Source: AC-32 sp963821495
GTDB taxonomy: Bacteria > Actinomycetota > Thermoleophilia > Gaiellales > Gaiellaceae
Length of the DNA stretch: 64,000 nt
Direction of reading: 5' to 3'
NCBI GenBank assembly: GCA_963821495.1
Contig: CAWGEA010000001.1
Coordinates: forward strand, 521,311-585,310
Shown here in pieces: positions 1 to 8,213 of this stretch. A program made the translations under genes and the position numbers. The notes below the pieces were generated by a model. The model had not been told where the DNA came from, searched no databases, and was given only the letters and a program-made list of their open reading frames with translations. Each line of letters opens with the position of its first letter. Position 1 is the first letter of the stretch.

Positions 1-222
1 CGCGGCCTCGCCGGCGCGGTGCGCGAGAAGAACATCATCGTCGGCGTGGTCGCGGTTCCGGCCGACCGGGCCCAGCAGGTCGCGCAGGAGCTGATCGACG
101 CGGGCGTGCGGATCATCTTCAACTACTCCGAGGCGCTGCTCGACGTCCCGCACGACGTGACGGTGCACACGTCGAACCCCGCGGTCGACCTGCTGCACGC
201 GCTCTACTTCCACCTGACCTAA
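1..222 (+). CDS. rex: Redox-sensing transcriptional repressor Rex, C-terminal part
   Basis: The frame is open from the first base and ends with TAA, giving the last 73 residues of a protein that starts outside the window. The segment VVAVPADRAQQVAQEL followed by an IIFNYSEALLDVP stretch and a final helix matches the end of the Rossmann domain and the domain-swapped C-terminal helix of Rex. Rex senses the NADH/NAD+ ratio and represses respiration and fermentation genes. The N-terminal winged helix is missing only because of the window edge. A GTG at base 19 is an internal codon, not the start. Confidence 0.85.
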   Translation, partial: RGLAGAVREKNIIVGVVAVPADRAQQVAQELIDAGVRIIFNYSEALLDVPHDVTVHTSNPAVDLLHALYFHLT

Positions 223-231
223 CCCCGCCCG

Positions 232-1473
232 GTGCGGATCGTCCTCTGGCACGGGTACCTGCTCGCCGGAACGGGCTCGAACGTGTACACGCGTTCGCTC
301 GCCCGCGAGTGGAGCCGCGCCGGACACGAGGTCACCGTCCTCTCGCAGGAGCCGCGGCCGACCGAGTACGACCTCGGCGGCGCGAGGCACGTGCGGCCGG
401 AGATCGGCGGCGTGCTGCCGGTCTTCGTGCTCGACCGCTACGAGGGGCACGAGGCGCGCCTGCTGCAGGAGCTGACGCGCGAGCAACGCGAGCGCTACGT
501 CGAGCTGAACGCGGCCGCGGTGCGCGCGCAGCTCCCCGCCGACCTCGTCTTCGCGAACCACGTGCTGCTCGGCGGCCCGGTCGGCGCGGCGTCCGGCGCG
601 CGCTACGCGGTCAAGGCGCACGGCTCCGAGCTCGAGTACTCGATGCGTGGGAACGCGGAGCTCGCGGCCTGGGGGAGGGAGTCGCTCGCCGGGGCAGCGG
701 CCGTCTTCGTCGGCTCGCAGCACATCCGCGCGGTGCTCGAGGAGGTCGTCGGCCACGTCGAGCGCGTGCAGGAGGTGCCGCCCGGAGTGGACGTCGACGA
801 GTTCCGCCCGCGGCCGCGCGACGAGGCGCTCGCGGCCCTGCTCGACGAGGCGCGGCGCGACCCGCCGAACCCCGGCAACGCGAACGAACGTCTCCCGGAC
901 GAGGGCAACGCCGAACGGCTCGAGGCGTTCCTCGCCGGCGACGAGCCGACCGTCGTCTACTTCGGCAAGCTCCTCTACAACAAGGGCGTCCACCTGCTGC
1001 TCGAGGCATTGCGCGACCTCGACGCGCGCGCGGTGATCGTCGGCTTCGGCGACTACCGCGAGGAGCTGGAGGGGCTCGCGCCGCCACGAACCCTCTTCAC
1101 CGGCCCGCTCGAGCACCGTCACCTCGTCCACCTGCTCCCGCTCGCCGACGCGACCGTCGTGCCGTCGATCTTCCCGGAGGCCTTCGGGATGGTCGCCGCC
1201 GAGGCCGCCGCCGCCGGCTCGCCGCCGCTCGTCGCGCGCCACTCCGGCCTGCGGGAGATCGCCGAGGGGCTCGAGGCCGAGTACCCGCCGGAGCAGCAGC
1301 ACCTCGCGAGCTTCGTCACCGGCGACATCGCCGACCTGACGGCGAAGCTGCGGGAGCTGCTCGCGCTTGCGCGCGAAGAGCATCGGCGCATTGCCGCCGC
1401 GGCGCGCCGAGCGGTGGAGAAGAACTGGAGCTGGGCGGGCGTCGGGACGAGACTGCTCCAACCCTTCAACTAA
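232..1473 (+). CDS. Glycosyltransferase family 4 protein
   Basis: This 413-residue protein has the two-domain GT-B layout. The N-terminal half carries the glycine-rich acceptor loop (HGYLLAGTGSNVYTRSLA, about residues 8-25). The C-terminal half carries the GT4 donor-binding E-x7-E motif EAFGMVAAE (near residue 317), preceded by a typical YFGKLLYNKGVHLLLEA strand. It should transfer a sugar from a nucleotide donor to a lipid or cell-envelope acceptor in the cytoplasm; the substrate cannot be read. GTG start nine bases after the rex stop, so probably cotranscribed. Family assignment is firm. Confidence 0.85.
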   Translation: MRIVLWHGYLLAGTGSNVYTRSLAREWSRAGHEVTVLSQEPRPTEYDLGGARHVRPEIGGVLPVFVLDRYEGHEARLLQELTREQRERYVELNAAAVRAQLPADLVFANHVLLGGPVGAASGARYAVKAHGSELEYSMRGNAELAAWGRESLAGAAAVFVGSQHIRAVLEEVVGHVERVQEVPPGVDVDEFRPRPRDEALAALLDEARRDPPNPGNANERLPDEGNAERLEAFLAGDEPTVVYFGKLLYNKGVHLLLEALRDLDARAVIVGFGDYREELEGLAPPRTLFTGPLEHRHLVHLLPLADATVVPSIFPEAFGMVAAEAAAAGSPPLVARHSGLREIAEGLEAEYPPEQQHLASFVTGDIADLTAKLRELLALAREEHRRIAAAARRAVEKNWSWAGVGTRLLQPFN

Positions 1474-1485
1474 TGTAGTGCGACC

Positions 1486-2643
1486 TTGGGAGACGCCCAG
1501 CGCCTGACCCCCGACGAGCAGATCCGTCTCGCCCGCGAGCAGTACGAGGCAGCGACGGACTTCACGCTCGCGGTCGAGGAGGAGTTCGCCGTCCTCGACC
1601 CGGAGACGCTCAATCTCACCAACCGCTTCGAGGAGCTGCAGGACGCTGCACAGGGGACGGCGCTCGCGGATCACCTCGTCGGCGAGCTGATCGCCTCCGA
1701 GGTCGAGATCCGCACCGGGCGCTGCGACTCCTTCGACGAGGCGGCCGCCCGGCTCGGCGAGCGCCGCGCGCAGCTGTTCGAGCTGGCGGACTCGGTCGGC
1801 GTCGGGCTCGCCGCGACGGGCACGCACCCGTGGAGCCCGTGGCAGGAGCAGCGGATCATCGACACGCCGCACTACCGCCGCAACGACGAGATCCTGCGCT
1901 ACGTGGTCTGGCGCAACAACACGTTCGGGCTGCACGTCCACGTCGCGATCAACGGCCCCGACCGCGCGATCGCCGTCTGCAACGGGTTGCGCAACTTCTT
2001 GCCCGAGCTGCTTGCGCTGTCTGCGAGCTCGCCCTTCGTCGAGGCGGTCGACAGCGGCCTGCACTCGGCACGCACCGAGATCTTCACGCGCATGTTCCCG
2101 CGCTGCGGCGTGCCCGACGCGTACGACGGCTGGGACAGCTTCGAGCGCTACGTGCGCTTCCTCTATGAGACGGGCTCGATCGACGAGCACACGCAGCTCT
2201 GGTGGAGCGTGCGCCCGCACCTCGCCTTCCCGACCGTGGAGATCCGCATCTGTGACGCTCAGCCCGATCTCGCCGAGGCCCGCAGCCTCGCCGCGCTCTG
2301 CTACGCGCTCGCGGTGCGGATCGCGCGTGCCCATGACGAGGGCGAGTCGCTGCCGTCGCACCCGAACCGGCTGATCGAGGAGAACCTCTGGCGCGCGACC
2401 CGCTACGGCCTCTCGGGCGAGCTGATCGAGCTCTCGACGGGCGAGGTGCGGCCGGCGCGGGCGCACCTCGAGCGGCTGCTCGAGTGGGTGCAGCCGGTCG
2501 CCGAGGAGGTCGGGTGCGCCTCGCACCTGGCGATCCCGATCGCGAACGCGGCCGAGCGTCAGATCGCACGCCACGCCGCGGGCGCGAGCCTCGAGGAGAT
2601 CTACGCCGAGCAGGCTCGCGAGCGGGAGCCGGTCGGTGGCTGA
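1486..2643 (+). CDS. Glutamate-cysteine ligase type 2 family (carboxylate-amine ligase, YbdK-like)
   Basis: The 385-residue protein begins at a TTG and shows the GCS2 hallmark FTLAVEEEF at about residues 26-34. It also has RTEIFTRMFPRCG and a WWSVRPHLAFPTVEIRICDAQ block, typical of the ATP-grasp-like active site of this family. Members ligate an amino acid to glutamate using ATP. Actinobacterial relatives are usually annotated as glutamate-cysteine ligases, though true activity varies (YbdK is weak). Twelve bases after the glycosyltransferase and overlapping the next gene by eight bases, so it lies inside an operon. Confidence 0.85.
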   Translation: MGDAQRLTPDEQIRLAREQYEAATDFTLAVEEEFAVLDPETLNLTNRFEELQDAAQGTALADHLVGELIASEVEIRTGRCDSFDEAAARLGERRAQLFELADSVGVGLAATGTHPWSPWQEQRIIDTPHYRRNDEILRYVVWRNNTFGLHVHVAINGPDRAIAVCNGLRNFLPELLALSASSPFVEAVDSGLHSARTEIFTRMFPRCGVPDAYDGWDSFERYVRFLYETGSIDEHTQLWWSVRPHLAFPTVEIRICDAQPDLAEARSLAALCYALAVRIARAHDEGESLPSHPNRLIEENLWRATRYGLSGELIELSTGEVRPARAHLERLLEWVQPVAEEVGCASHLAIPIANAAERQIARHAAGASLEEIYAEQAREREPVGG

Positions 2644-2929
2644 CGACGAGCAACGCCTGATCGAGGAGATCCAGACCGAGCTCGCCAAGCTCAAGGTCTC
2701 GGACCTCCTCCTCCAGACGCTCTACTCGGTCTCCTCGCTCGGCTACCACCGCCTCAGCCCCGAGGGGCGCGACCTCGAGCAAGCCCGCCTCGCGATCGAG
2801 GCGCTGCGGGCGCTCGTACCGGTTCTCGAAGGCGCGGTCCCGGAGGATGCGCTGCGGGACTTTAACCAGGTCCTGGCGAACCTCCAGCTCGCCTACGCCT
2901 CGGCGGCCGCGGAAGCACCGCAGGCTTGA
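2636..2929 (+). CDS. DUF1844-like small helical protein
   Basis: This 97-residue, mostly helical and acidic protein starts at a GTG that overlaps the upstream ligase gene by eight bases, indicating translational coupling. The pattern KVSDLLLQTLYSVSSLGYHRL followed by ALRALVPVLEG and DFNQVLANLQLAYA resembles DUF1844, a small family of unknown function in Actinobacteria and relatives. No catalytic motif is visible. Confidence 0.6.
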   Translation: MADDEQRLIEEIQTELAKLKVSDLLLQTLYSVSSLGYHRLSPEGRDLEQARLAIEALRALVPVLEGAVPEDALRDFNQVLANLQLAYASAAAEAPQA

Positions 2930-2992
2930 AACCGTCGAGCTGGCGACCTATAACGATCGCAAGACCCGGGTCGTAACTCGAGAGGGGAATTC

Positions 2993-4909
2993 ATGGGCTG
3001 GGGAAGGGTTTGCGGCACCCTTGTGGCTGCGCTGCTCGCGGCCGCCGTGTCGGGATCGGCCGGCAGCGCGAGCACCGGGCGGAGCGCGGTGACGCTGACG
3101 CTGAAGGGGGCGAACCGGCAGTACGTACCGGGTCAGGTCGTGGTGCGCTTCCGCGAGAACGCCGACCCGCTGACGCGCACGGCGGCGCTGTCGGCCGAGT
3201 CCGCGACGACCATGAAACGGCTCGTCCTTCCCGGCCTGCGGCTCGTGCACGTGAAGGGGTCGGTCGCGGACGCCGTCGCGGCCTTGCGGCGCAACCCCGC
3301 GGTCGACTACGCGGAGCCGAACTACCTCTACCACGCCGAGGCAATCCCGAACGACCCGCGCTACTCGCAGCTGTGGGGGCTGGCGAAGATCAACGCGCCG
3401 GCCGCGTGGAACATCACCACCGGCAGCTCGGCGGTGACGGTCGGGATCGTCGACACCGGGATCGCCACCGACCACCTCGACCTCGTGGGGGACCTCGTCG
3501 CGGGCCACGACTTCGTCCAGGGCGACGGCGACCCGCGCGACTTCAACGGCCACGGCACGCACGTCGCCGGGACGATCGGCGCGCGCGGCAACAACGCACG
3601 CGGGGTCGCCGGCGTGAACTGGCAGGTCGGCCTGATGCCGGTGCGGGTGCTCGACGGCAGTGGCAGCGGCTCGAACGCGAACGTCACGGCCGGGCTCGCC
3701 TACGCGTGCAGCCACGGCGCGAGCATCGTCAACGCGAGCCTCGGAGGCACCAGCTACTCCACCTCGATGCGAGACGCGATCGCGTCCTGCCCGAACACGC
3801 TCTTCGTGGTCGCGGCCGGCAACGACGGCGTCGACAACGACACGATGCCGCACTACCCGTGCAACTACGGCGCCGCGCCGGACAATCTGGCGAACGTCGT
3901 CTGCGTCGCGGCGACGGACACGAGCGACACGCTCGCGAGCTTCTCGAACTATGGCCACAGCGTCGACCTCGCTGCTCCGGGCGTGGGCATCTCGAGCACC
4001 TGGCCGGCCTACGACACGCTGGCGAGCGAGGGCTTCGAGTCGATCGGCGGCTGGACGACCTCCGTCGCCTCCGGGTTGCCCTTCGGCCAGTCGCCGACGC
4101 ACGCGAACGGGCTCTACAGCGCCAGCGACTCGCCGGCCGGCGCGTACCAGCCTGGGACGGACAGCTGGCTCTACCGCACCTCGCCGATGACGAGCCTCGC
4201 CGGGAGGCTCGGCTGCCGGCTCTTCTACAACCTGCGCCTCGACACCCAGGTGAACCGCGACTTCTTCCAGATCTTCGGGTCGGGCGACGGCGCGAACTTC
4301 GCCGGGAGCCAGTGGTCGGGCTCGACCGGTGGCGCGTTTCTGGGGCTCTCGAGCGACATGTCCGCGTACGACGGCGTGGCCACCTTCTACCCAGCGCTGC
4401 GCCTGCTCGCGAACAGCGACGGCACGGTCGGCGACGGCGGCTACCTCGACGACCTCTCGCTGCGCTGCCTGCGGGCCTCGAGCGAGGACTACAACACGAT
4501 CAGTGGCACCTCGATGGCGACCCCGCACGTCGCGGGCGTCGCCGCGCTCGTGAAGGCTGCGCACCCGACGTTCACCGTCGCACAGCTGAAGGCGGCGCTG
4601 CTGGGCGGCGTGGACAAGCTCGGGTCGCTGACCGGAAAGGTCTCGACTGGCGGCCGGCTGAACGCCTGCAGGGCGCTCGGCGGCTGCGGCGCTGTCTTCA
4701 AGCCGCCCTGCGTGGTGCCGAACGTGGTCGGCAGGAAGCTGGGCGCGGCCCGCGCGACGATCAACAGCCGCCACTGCAAGGTCGGCCATGTCCGCTACGT
4801 CAAGTCGACGAAGAGGAAGAGTGGCAAGGTCGTCCGTGAGAGCCCGGCTTCCGGCAGGCGCCTCGGCAACAACGCCAAGGTCAGCCTCTGGTTGGGCCGC
4901 GGCCACTAG
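2993..4909 (+). CDS. Secreted subtilisin-like serine protease (S8) with inserted beta domain and PASTA tail
   Basis: The 638-residue precursor has an N-terminal signal segment (residues 7-28), then a prodomain (YVPGQVVVRFREN, about 44-112) of the fervidolysin type. The S8 triad is complete: Asp154 in GIVDTG, His187 in NGHGTHVAGT and Ser507 in SGTSMATPH; Asn277 in AAGN supplies the oxyanion hole. About 160 residues (roughly 340-500) are inserted between the oxyanion strand and the serine and look like a beta-sandwich with paired cysteines. The last 65 residues form one PASTA repeat (CVVPNVVGRKLGAA), a peptidoglycan-binding module. ATG start follows GAGAGGGGAATTC. Confidence 0.9.
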   Translation: MGWGRVCGTLVAALLAAAVSGSAGSASTGRSAVTLTLKGANRQYVPGQVVVRFRENADPLTRTAALSAESATTMKRLVLPGLRLVHVKGSVADAVAALRRNPAVDYAEPNYLYHAEAIPNDPRYSQLWGLAKINAPAAWNITTGSSAVTVGIVDTGIATDHLDLVGDLVAGHDFVQGDGDPRDFNGHGTHVAGTIGARGNNARGVAGVNWQVGLMPVRVLDGSGSGSNANVTAGLAYACSHGASIVNASLGGTSYSTSMRDAIASCPNTLFVVAAGNDGVDNDTMPHYPCNYGAAPDNLANVVCVAATDTSDTLASFSNYGHSVDLAAPGVGISSTWPAYDTLASEGFESIGGWTTSVASGLPFGQSPTHANGLYSASDSPAGAYQPGTDSWLYRTSPMTSLAGRLGCRLFYNLRLDTQVNRDFFQIFGSGDGANFAGSQWSGSTGGAFLGLSSDMSAYDGVATFYPALRLLANSDGTVGDGGYLDDLSLRCLRASSEDYNTISGTSMATPHVAGVAALVKAAHPTFTVAQLKAALLGGVDKLGSLTGKVSTGGRLNACRALGGCGAVFKPPCVVPNVVGRKLGAARATINSRHCKVGHVRYVKSTKRKSGKVVRESPASGRRLGNNAKVSLWLGRGH

Positions 4910-4956
4910 GACACTCCGCCTGAGCACGGCGCTGCGCGGGTAGGCTCCGCGCCGCG

Positions 4957-5745
4957 ATGGCGGGCGCCGACGTCGGCATCTTCGGGGGCTCGGGCTTCTA
5001 CTCGTTCCTCGAGGACGTCGAGGAGGTCGAGCTCGAGACGCCGTACGGCGAGCCGTCGGCCCCGTACGTGATCGGCGAGCTCGACGGCACGCGCGTCGCC
5101 TTCCTGCCTCGCCACGGCCGCAACCACGAGCTGCCCCCGCACGCCATCCCGTACCGCGCGAATGTCTGGGGGATGCGGGAGCTCGGCGTCCGGCGGATCA
5201 TCGGGCCGAACGCCTCGGGCGCGCTGAAGGCGGAGCTGCAGCTCGGCGAGTTCGTCGTCTGCGACCAGTTCGTCGACCGCACGAGCGGGCGGAAGGACAC
5301 CTTCTACGACGGCCCGGAGACGACCCACGTCTCGGCCGCCGACCCGTACTGCCCCGACCTGCGGGCGCTGCTCGTCGAGACCGCGCGCGAGCTAGGGATC
5401 CCGGTGCGCGACGGCGGCACGGTCGTCACGATCCAGGGCCCGCGCTTCTCGACGCGCGCCGAGTCGCGCTGGTTCCAGGACGCCGGCTGGGACGTGATCA
5501 ACATGACCGCGTACCCCGAGGGCTACCTGGCCCGCGAGCTCGAGCTCTGCTACGCGAACATCTCGATGGTCACCGACCACGACGTCGGCGTGGAGGGGAC
5601 CGACCCGGTGTCGCACCAGCAAGTGGTGAGGGTGTTCCAAGAAAACAACGAGCGCCTGCGGGAGCTGCTTTTCACGACGATCCCGAAGATCGGGCCCCAG
5701 CCGGCGGACGTCTGTGCAACCGCACTGCGCGGGGCAAGGATCTAG
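4957..5745 (+). CDS. mtnP: S-methyl-5'-thioadenosine phosphorylase family (MTAP/PNP)
   Basis: This 262-residue protein carries the MTAP/PNP phosphorylase signature: phosphate loop GIFGGSGFY at residues 7-15, RHGRNH near residue 50, GPNASGALK, and the purine/ribose motif NMTAYPEGYLARE near residue 187 with VTDHDVG after it. These enzymes cleave 5'-methylthioadenosine with phosphate in the methionine salvage route. The TDHD ending resembles bacterial MTA/MTI phosphorylases, so substrate choice between MTA and methylthioinosine is open. It stands alone and is followed by a decayed copy of its own 3' end. Confidence 0.85.
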   Translation: MAGADVGIFGGSGFYSFLEDVEEVELETPYGEPSAPYVIGELDGTRVAFLPRHGRNHELPPHAIPYRANVWGMRELGVRRIIGPNASGALKAELQLGEFVVCDQFVDRTSGRKDTFYDGPETTHVSAADPYCPDLRALLVETARELGIPVRDGGTVVTIQGPRFSTRAESRWFQDAGWDVINMTAYPEGYLARELELCYANISMVTDHDVGVEGTDPVSHQQVVRVFQENNERLRELLFTTIPKIGPQPADVCATALRGARI

Positions 5746-5910
5746 GGCGATGGAGGCAAGCGAGCCTACTTCGCTCGGCAGAGGTTCGGATTGCCGCCGG
5801 CGGGGCCGTTTGCGAAGTCCGACTCGTTCTGACCGCCCAATCGGTTGCGAGCGCACCAACCGGAGCGCTGACGGCCGACCGTCGAGGGATGGGTTGTGAA
5901 GGAGGGGGTC

Positions 5911-5936
5911 CATGGGGGAACCATGGTTCCCCCATG
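5911..5936. repeat. Perfect 26-bp palindrome
   Basis: The 26 bases from 5911 to 5936 are exactly self-complementary, with ATGGGGGAAC in the left arm and the axis at CCATGG. It lies between the intact phosphorylase gene and the remnant of a second copy. As RNA it would form a 12-13 pair hairpin without a T tract. It could act as a transcript end, a recombination scar or a protein site. Confidence 0.6.
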
Positions 5937-5940
5937 CCCG

Positions 5941-6041
5941 AACGAGCGCCTGCCGGAGCTGCTGTTCGCGGTCGTGCCGAAGTCTCCCCGCAGCCGGAGG
6001 AGCACCTCTGCGCGACGGAGCTCCGTGGCGCGCGGTTCTGA
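5941..6041 (+). pseudogene. Remnant of the 3' end of a second MTA phosphorylase gene
   Basis: Translation gives NERLPELLFAVVPK and, after a one-base frame change near 5983, PQPEEHLCATELRGARF then a stop. The intact upstream enzyme ends NERLRELLFTTIPK-IG-PQPADVCATALRGARI. The two are clearly homologous, but the DNA differs at many positions, so this is an old tandem paralogue reduced to its last 33 codons rather than a recent duplication. No start or upstream part is visible. Confidence 0.7.
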
Positions 6042-6065
6042 GGCCACACGTCTGCCCTATCCGTT

Positions 6066-6085
6066 AGCCTGCCGCACCGCAGGCT
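6066..6085 (+). terminator. Hairpin upstream of hppA
   Basis: AGCCTGC and GCAGGCT form a 7-bp stem with a 6-base loop, followed by TTGTGAG. The run CTTTGTGAGA occurs right after it and again 45 bases later, just before the hppA ribosome site. This may be a weak terminator or leader structure. The rest of 5746-6148 shows only the phosphorylase remnant and the palindrome. Confidence 0.35.
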
Positions 6086-6148
6086 TTGTGAGACCCCTAA
6101 CCGCGCCGCCATGCGGCTGCGCGGCCGACTTTGTGAGAGCAGGAGGAC

Positions 6149-8188
6149 ATGGACTTCTTCAGTGACCACGCGGTGCTCTTCGCCCTCGTCTGCTCGGCGG
6201 TGGCGATCGCCTACGGGATCGGGCTGACGTACTGGCTGCTGAGCCAGCCCGCGGGCAGCGAGCGGATGCAGGAGATCGCGCGCGCCATTCAGGAAGGCGC
6301 CGCCGCGTACCTGCGCCGCCAGTACACGACCGTCGCCATCGTGGCGGTCGTCCCGTTCCTCCTACTCGGCTTCTACGACAAGCTCGGCTGGGGGACAGCC
6401 ATCGGCTTCCTGGTCGGCGCAACGCTCTCCGCCGCGGCCGGCTTCATCGGGATGAACGTCGCCGTGCGCTCCAACGTGCGCACCGCGGAGGCGGCCAAGC
6501 ACGGGCTGAAGCCTGCGCTGAACGTCGCCTTCCGCGCCGGCTCGGTGACCGGGCTGCTCGTCGTCGGCCTCGGCCTCCTCGGCGTCGCGGGGTACTACTG
6601 GGTGCTGACCGGCTGGTTCGACAACTCGCCCGCCTCGGCGATCGACGATCTCGTCGGGCTCGCCTTCGGCGGCTCGCTGATCTCGGTCTTCGCGCGTCTC
6701 GGCGGCGGCATCTACACCAAGGCCGCCGACGTCGGCGCCGACCTGGTCGGGAAGATCGAAGCGGGGATTCCCGAGGACGACCCGCGCAACCCAGCCGTGA
6801 TCGCGGACAACGTCGGCGACAATGTCGGCGACTGCGCCGGCATGGCGGCCGACCTGTTCGAGACCTACGCGGTCACCGCGGTCGCCGTGATGCTGCTCGC
6901 CTCACAGACCTTCCCGGGCCTGCACCTGGAGCTGTTCCCGCTTGCGCTGGGGGGTGTCTCGATCCTCTCGTCTGTGATCGGCACGTTCTTCGCGCGCGTG
7001 GGGCGGGGGGGCTCGATCATGAACGCGCTCTACAAGGCAGTGCTCGTCGCGACGGTGCTCTCCGCGATCGGGTTCATCCCGGTCGTGCAGGCCTACGACT
7101 CGTCGCGCTTCACCTTCTGGGAGCTCTACATCTCGGCGCTCGTCGGGCTGATCGTCACGTTCCTGCTCGTGGCGATCACCGAGTACTACACGGGGACGCG
7201 CTGGCGCCCGGTGAAGCAGATCTCGGCGGCCTCCCGTACCGGGCACGCCACAAACATCATCGAGGGGCTCGCCGTCGGCATGCAGGCGACGGCCGCGCCG
7301 GTGATCGTGATCGCCGCCGGGATCCTCGTCGCCAACCACTTCGCCGGCCTGTACGGGATCGGCGTCGCCGTAATGGCGCAGCTCTCGATGACCGGCCTGA
7401 TCGTCGCGCTCGACGCGTACGGGCCGGTGACGGACAACGCTGGCGGGATCGCCGAGATGGCGAACCTGGACGAGTCCGTGCGCGCGATCACCGACCCGCT
7501 CGACGCGGTCGGCAACACGACGAAGGCCGTCACGAAGGGCTATGCGATCGGCTCGGCCGCGCTCGCGGCGCTGATCCTCTTCGACAGCTACACGAACGGC
7601 CTCGCCGTCAGCAACTACCAGCAGATCTTCCGGCTCGACGACGCCTGGGTGATCGCCGGCCTCTTCATCGGCGGCCTGATGCCGTTCCTGTTCGCGTCGC
7701 TCGCGATGGAGGCGGTCGGTCGCGTGGGCGGCCAGGTCGTGACCGAGGTGCGGCGGCAGTTCCGCGAGATCCCGGGGATCATGGAGGGCACTGCGCGGCC
7801 CGAGTACGGGAAGGCGATCGACATCGTCACCGGCTCGGCGATCAAGAGCATGATGCTGCCGGCCCTGATTCCGATTGCGTTCCCGATCATCGCCGGGGTG
7901 ATCAGCGCGAAGCTGCTCGGCGGCCTGCTGATCGGGACGATCGTCACCGGCCTCTTCCTCGCGATCGCGATGACCTCGGGCGGTGGCGCCTGGGACAACG
8001 CGAAGAAGCTGATCGAGGACGGCGCCTTCGGCGGCAAGGGCTCCGAGGCCCACGCGGCGGCGGTCACCGGCGACACGGTCGGCGATCCCTACAAGGACAC
8101 GGCCGGCCCGGCGATCAACCCGATGATCAAGATCACCAACCTGGTGGCGATCCTGATCATCCCGCTGATCGTCTCGATCCACGGCTAG
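6149..8188 (+). CDS. hppA: Membrane-bound proton-translocating pyrophosphatase, K+-independent type
   Basis: This 679-residue polytopic membrane protein hydrolyses pyrophosphate and pumps H+. The catalytic block DVGADLVGKIEAGIPEDDPRNPA followed by DNVGDNVGDCAGMAADLFE (about residues 195-237) is intact, as are the C-terminal acidic motif GDTVGDPYKDTAGPA and about 15 hydrophobic segments. The motif GNTTKAVTKGYAIGSA has Lys where K+-requiring enzymes have Ala, which by known family rules marks the K+-independent class. ATG start is placed by a strong AGGAGG at 6141-6146. Free-standing gene. Confidence 0.95.
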   Translation: MDFFSDHAVLFALVCSAVAIAYGIGLTYWLLSQPAGSERMQEIARAIQEGAAAYLRRQYTTVAIVAVVPFLLLGFYDKLGWGTAIGFLVGATLSAAAGFIGMNVAVRSNVRTAEAAKHGLKPALNVAFRAGSVTGLLVVGLGLLGVAGYYWVLTGWFDNSPASAIDDLVGLAFGGSLISVFARLGGGIYTKAADVGADLVGKIEAGIPEDDPRNPAVIADNVGDNVGDCAGMAADLFETYAVTAVAVMLLASQTFPGLHLELFPLALGGVSILSSVIGTFFARVGRGGSIMNALYKAVLVATVLSAIGFIPVVQAYDSSRFTFWELYISALVGLIVTFLLVAITEYYTGTRWRPVKQISAASRTGHATNIIEGLAVGMQATAAPVIVIAAGILVANHFAGLYGIGVAVMAQLSMTGLIVALDAYGPVTDNAGGIAEMANLDESVRAITDPLDAVGNTTKAVTKGYAIGSAALAALILFDSYTNGLAVSNYQQIFRLDDAWVIAGLFIGGLMPFLFASLAMEAVGRVGGQVVTEVRRQFREIPGIMEGTARPEYGKAIDIVTGSAIKSMMLPALIPIAFPIIAGVISAKLLGGLLIGTIVTGLFLAIAMTSGGGAWDNAKKLIEDGAFGGKGSEAHAAAVTGDTVGDPYKDTAGPAINPMIKITNLVAILIIPLIVSIHG

Positions 8189-8213
8189 CCGCACGGACAC
8201 CTAGAGTCCGCCC

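Noticed and set aside
2948..4927. A 659-residue open frame on the minus strand opposite the subtilase
   Set aside because: Arg/Val/Ala-rich composition without motifs; it is the usual mirror frame of a high-GC gene, and the + strand protein has a full catalytic triad.
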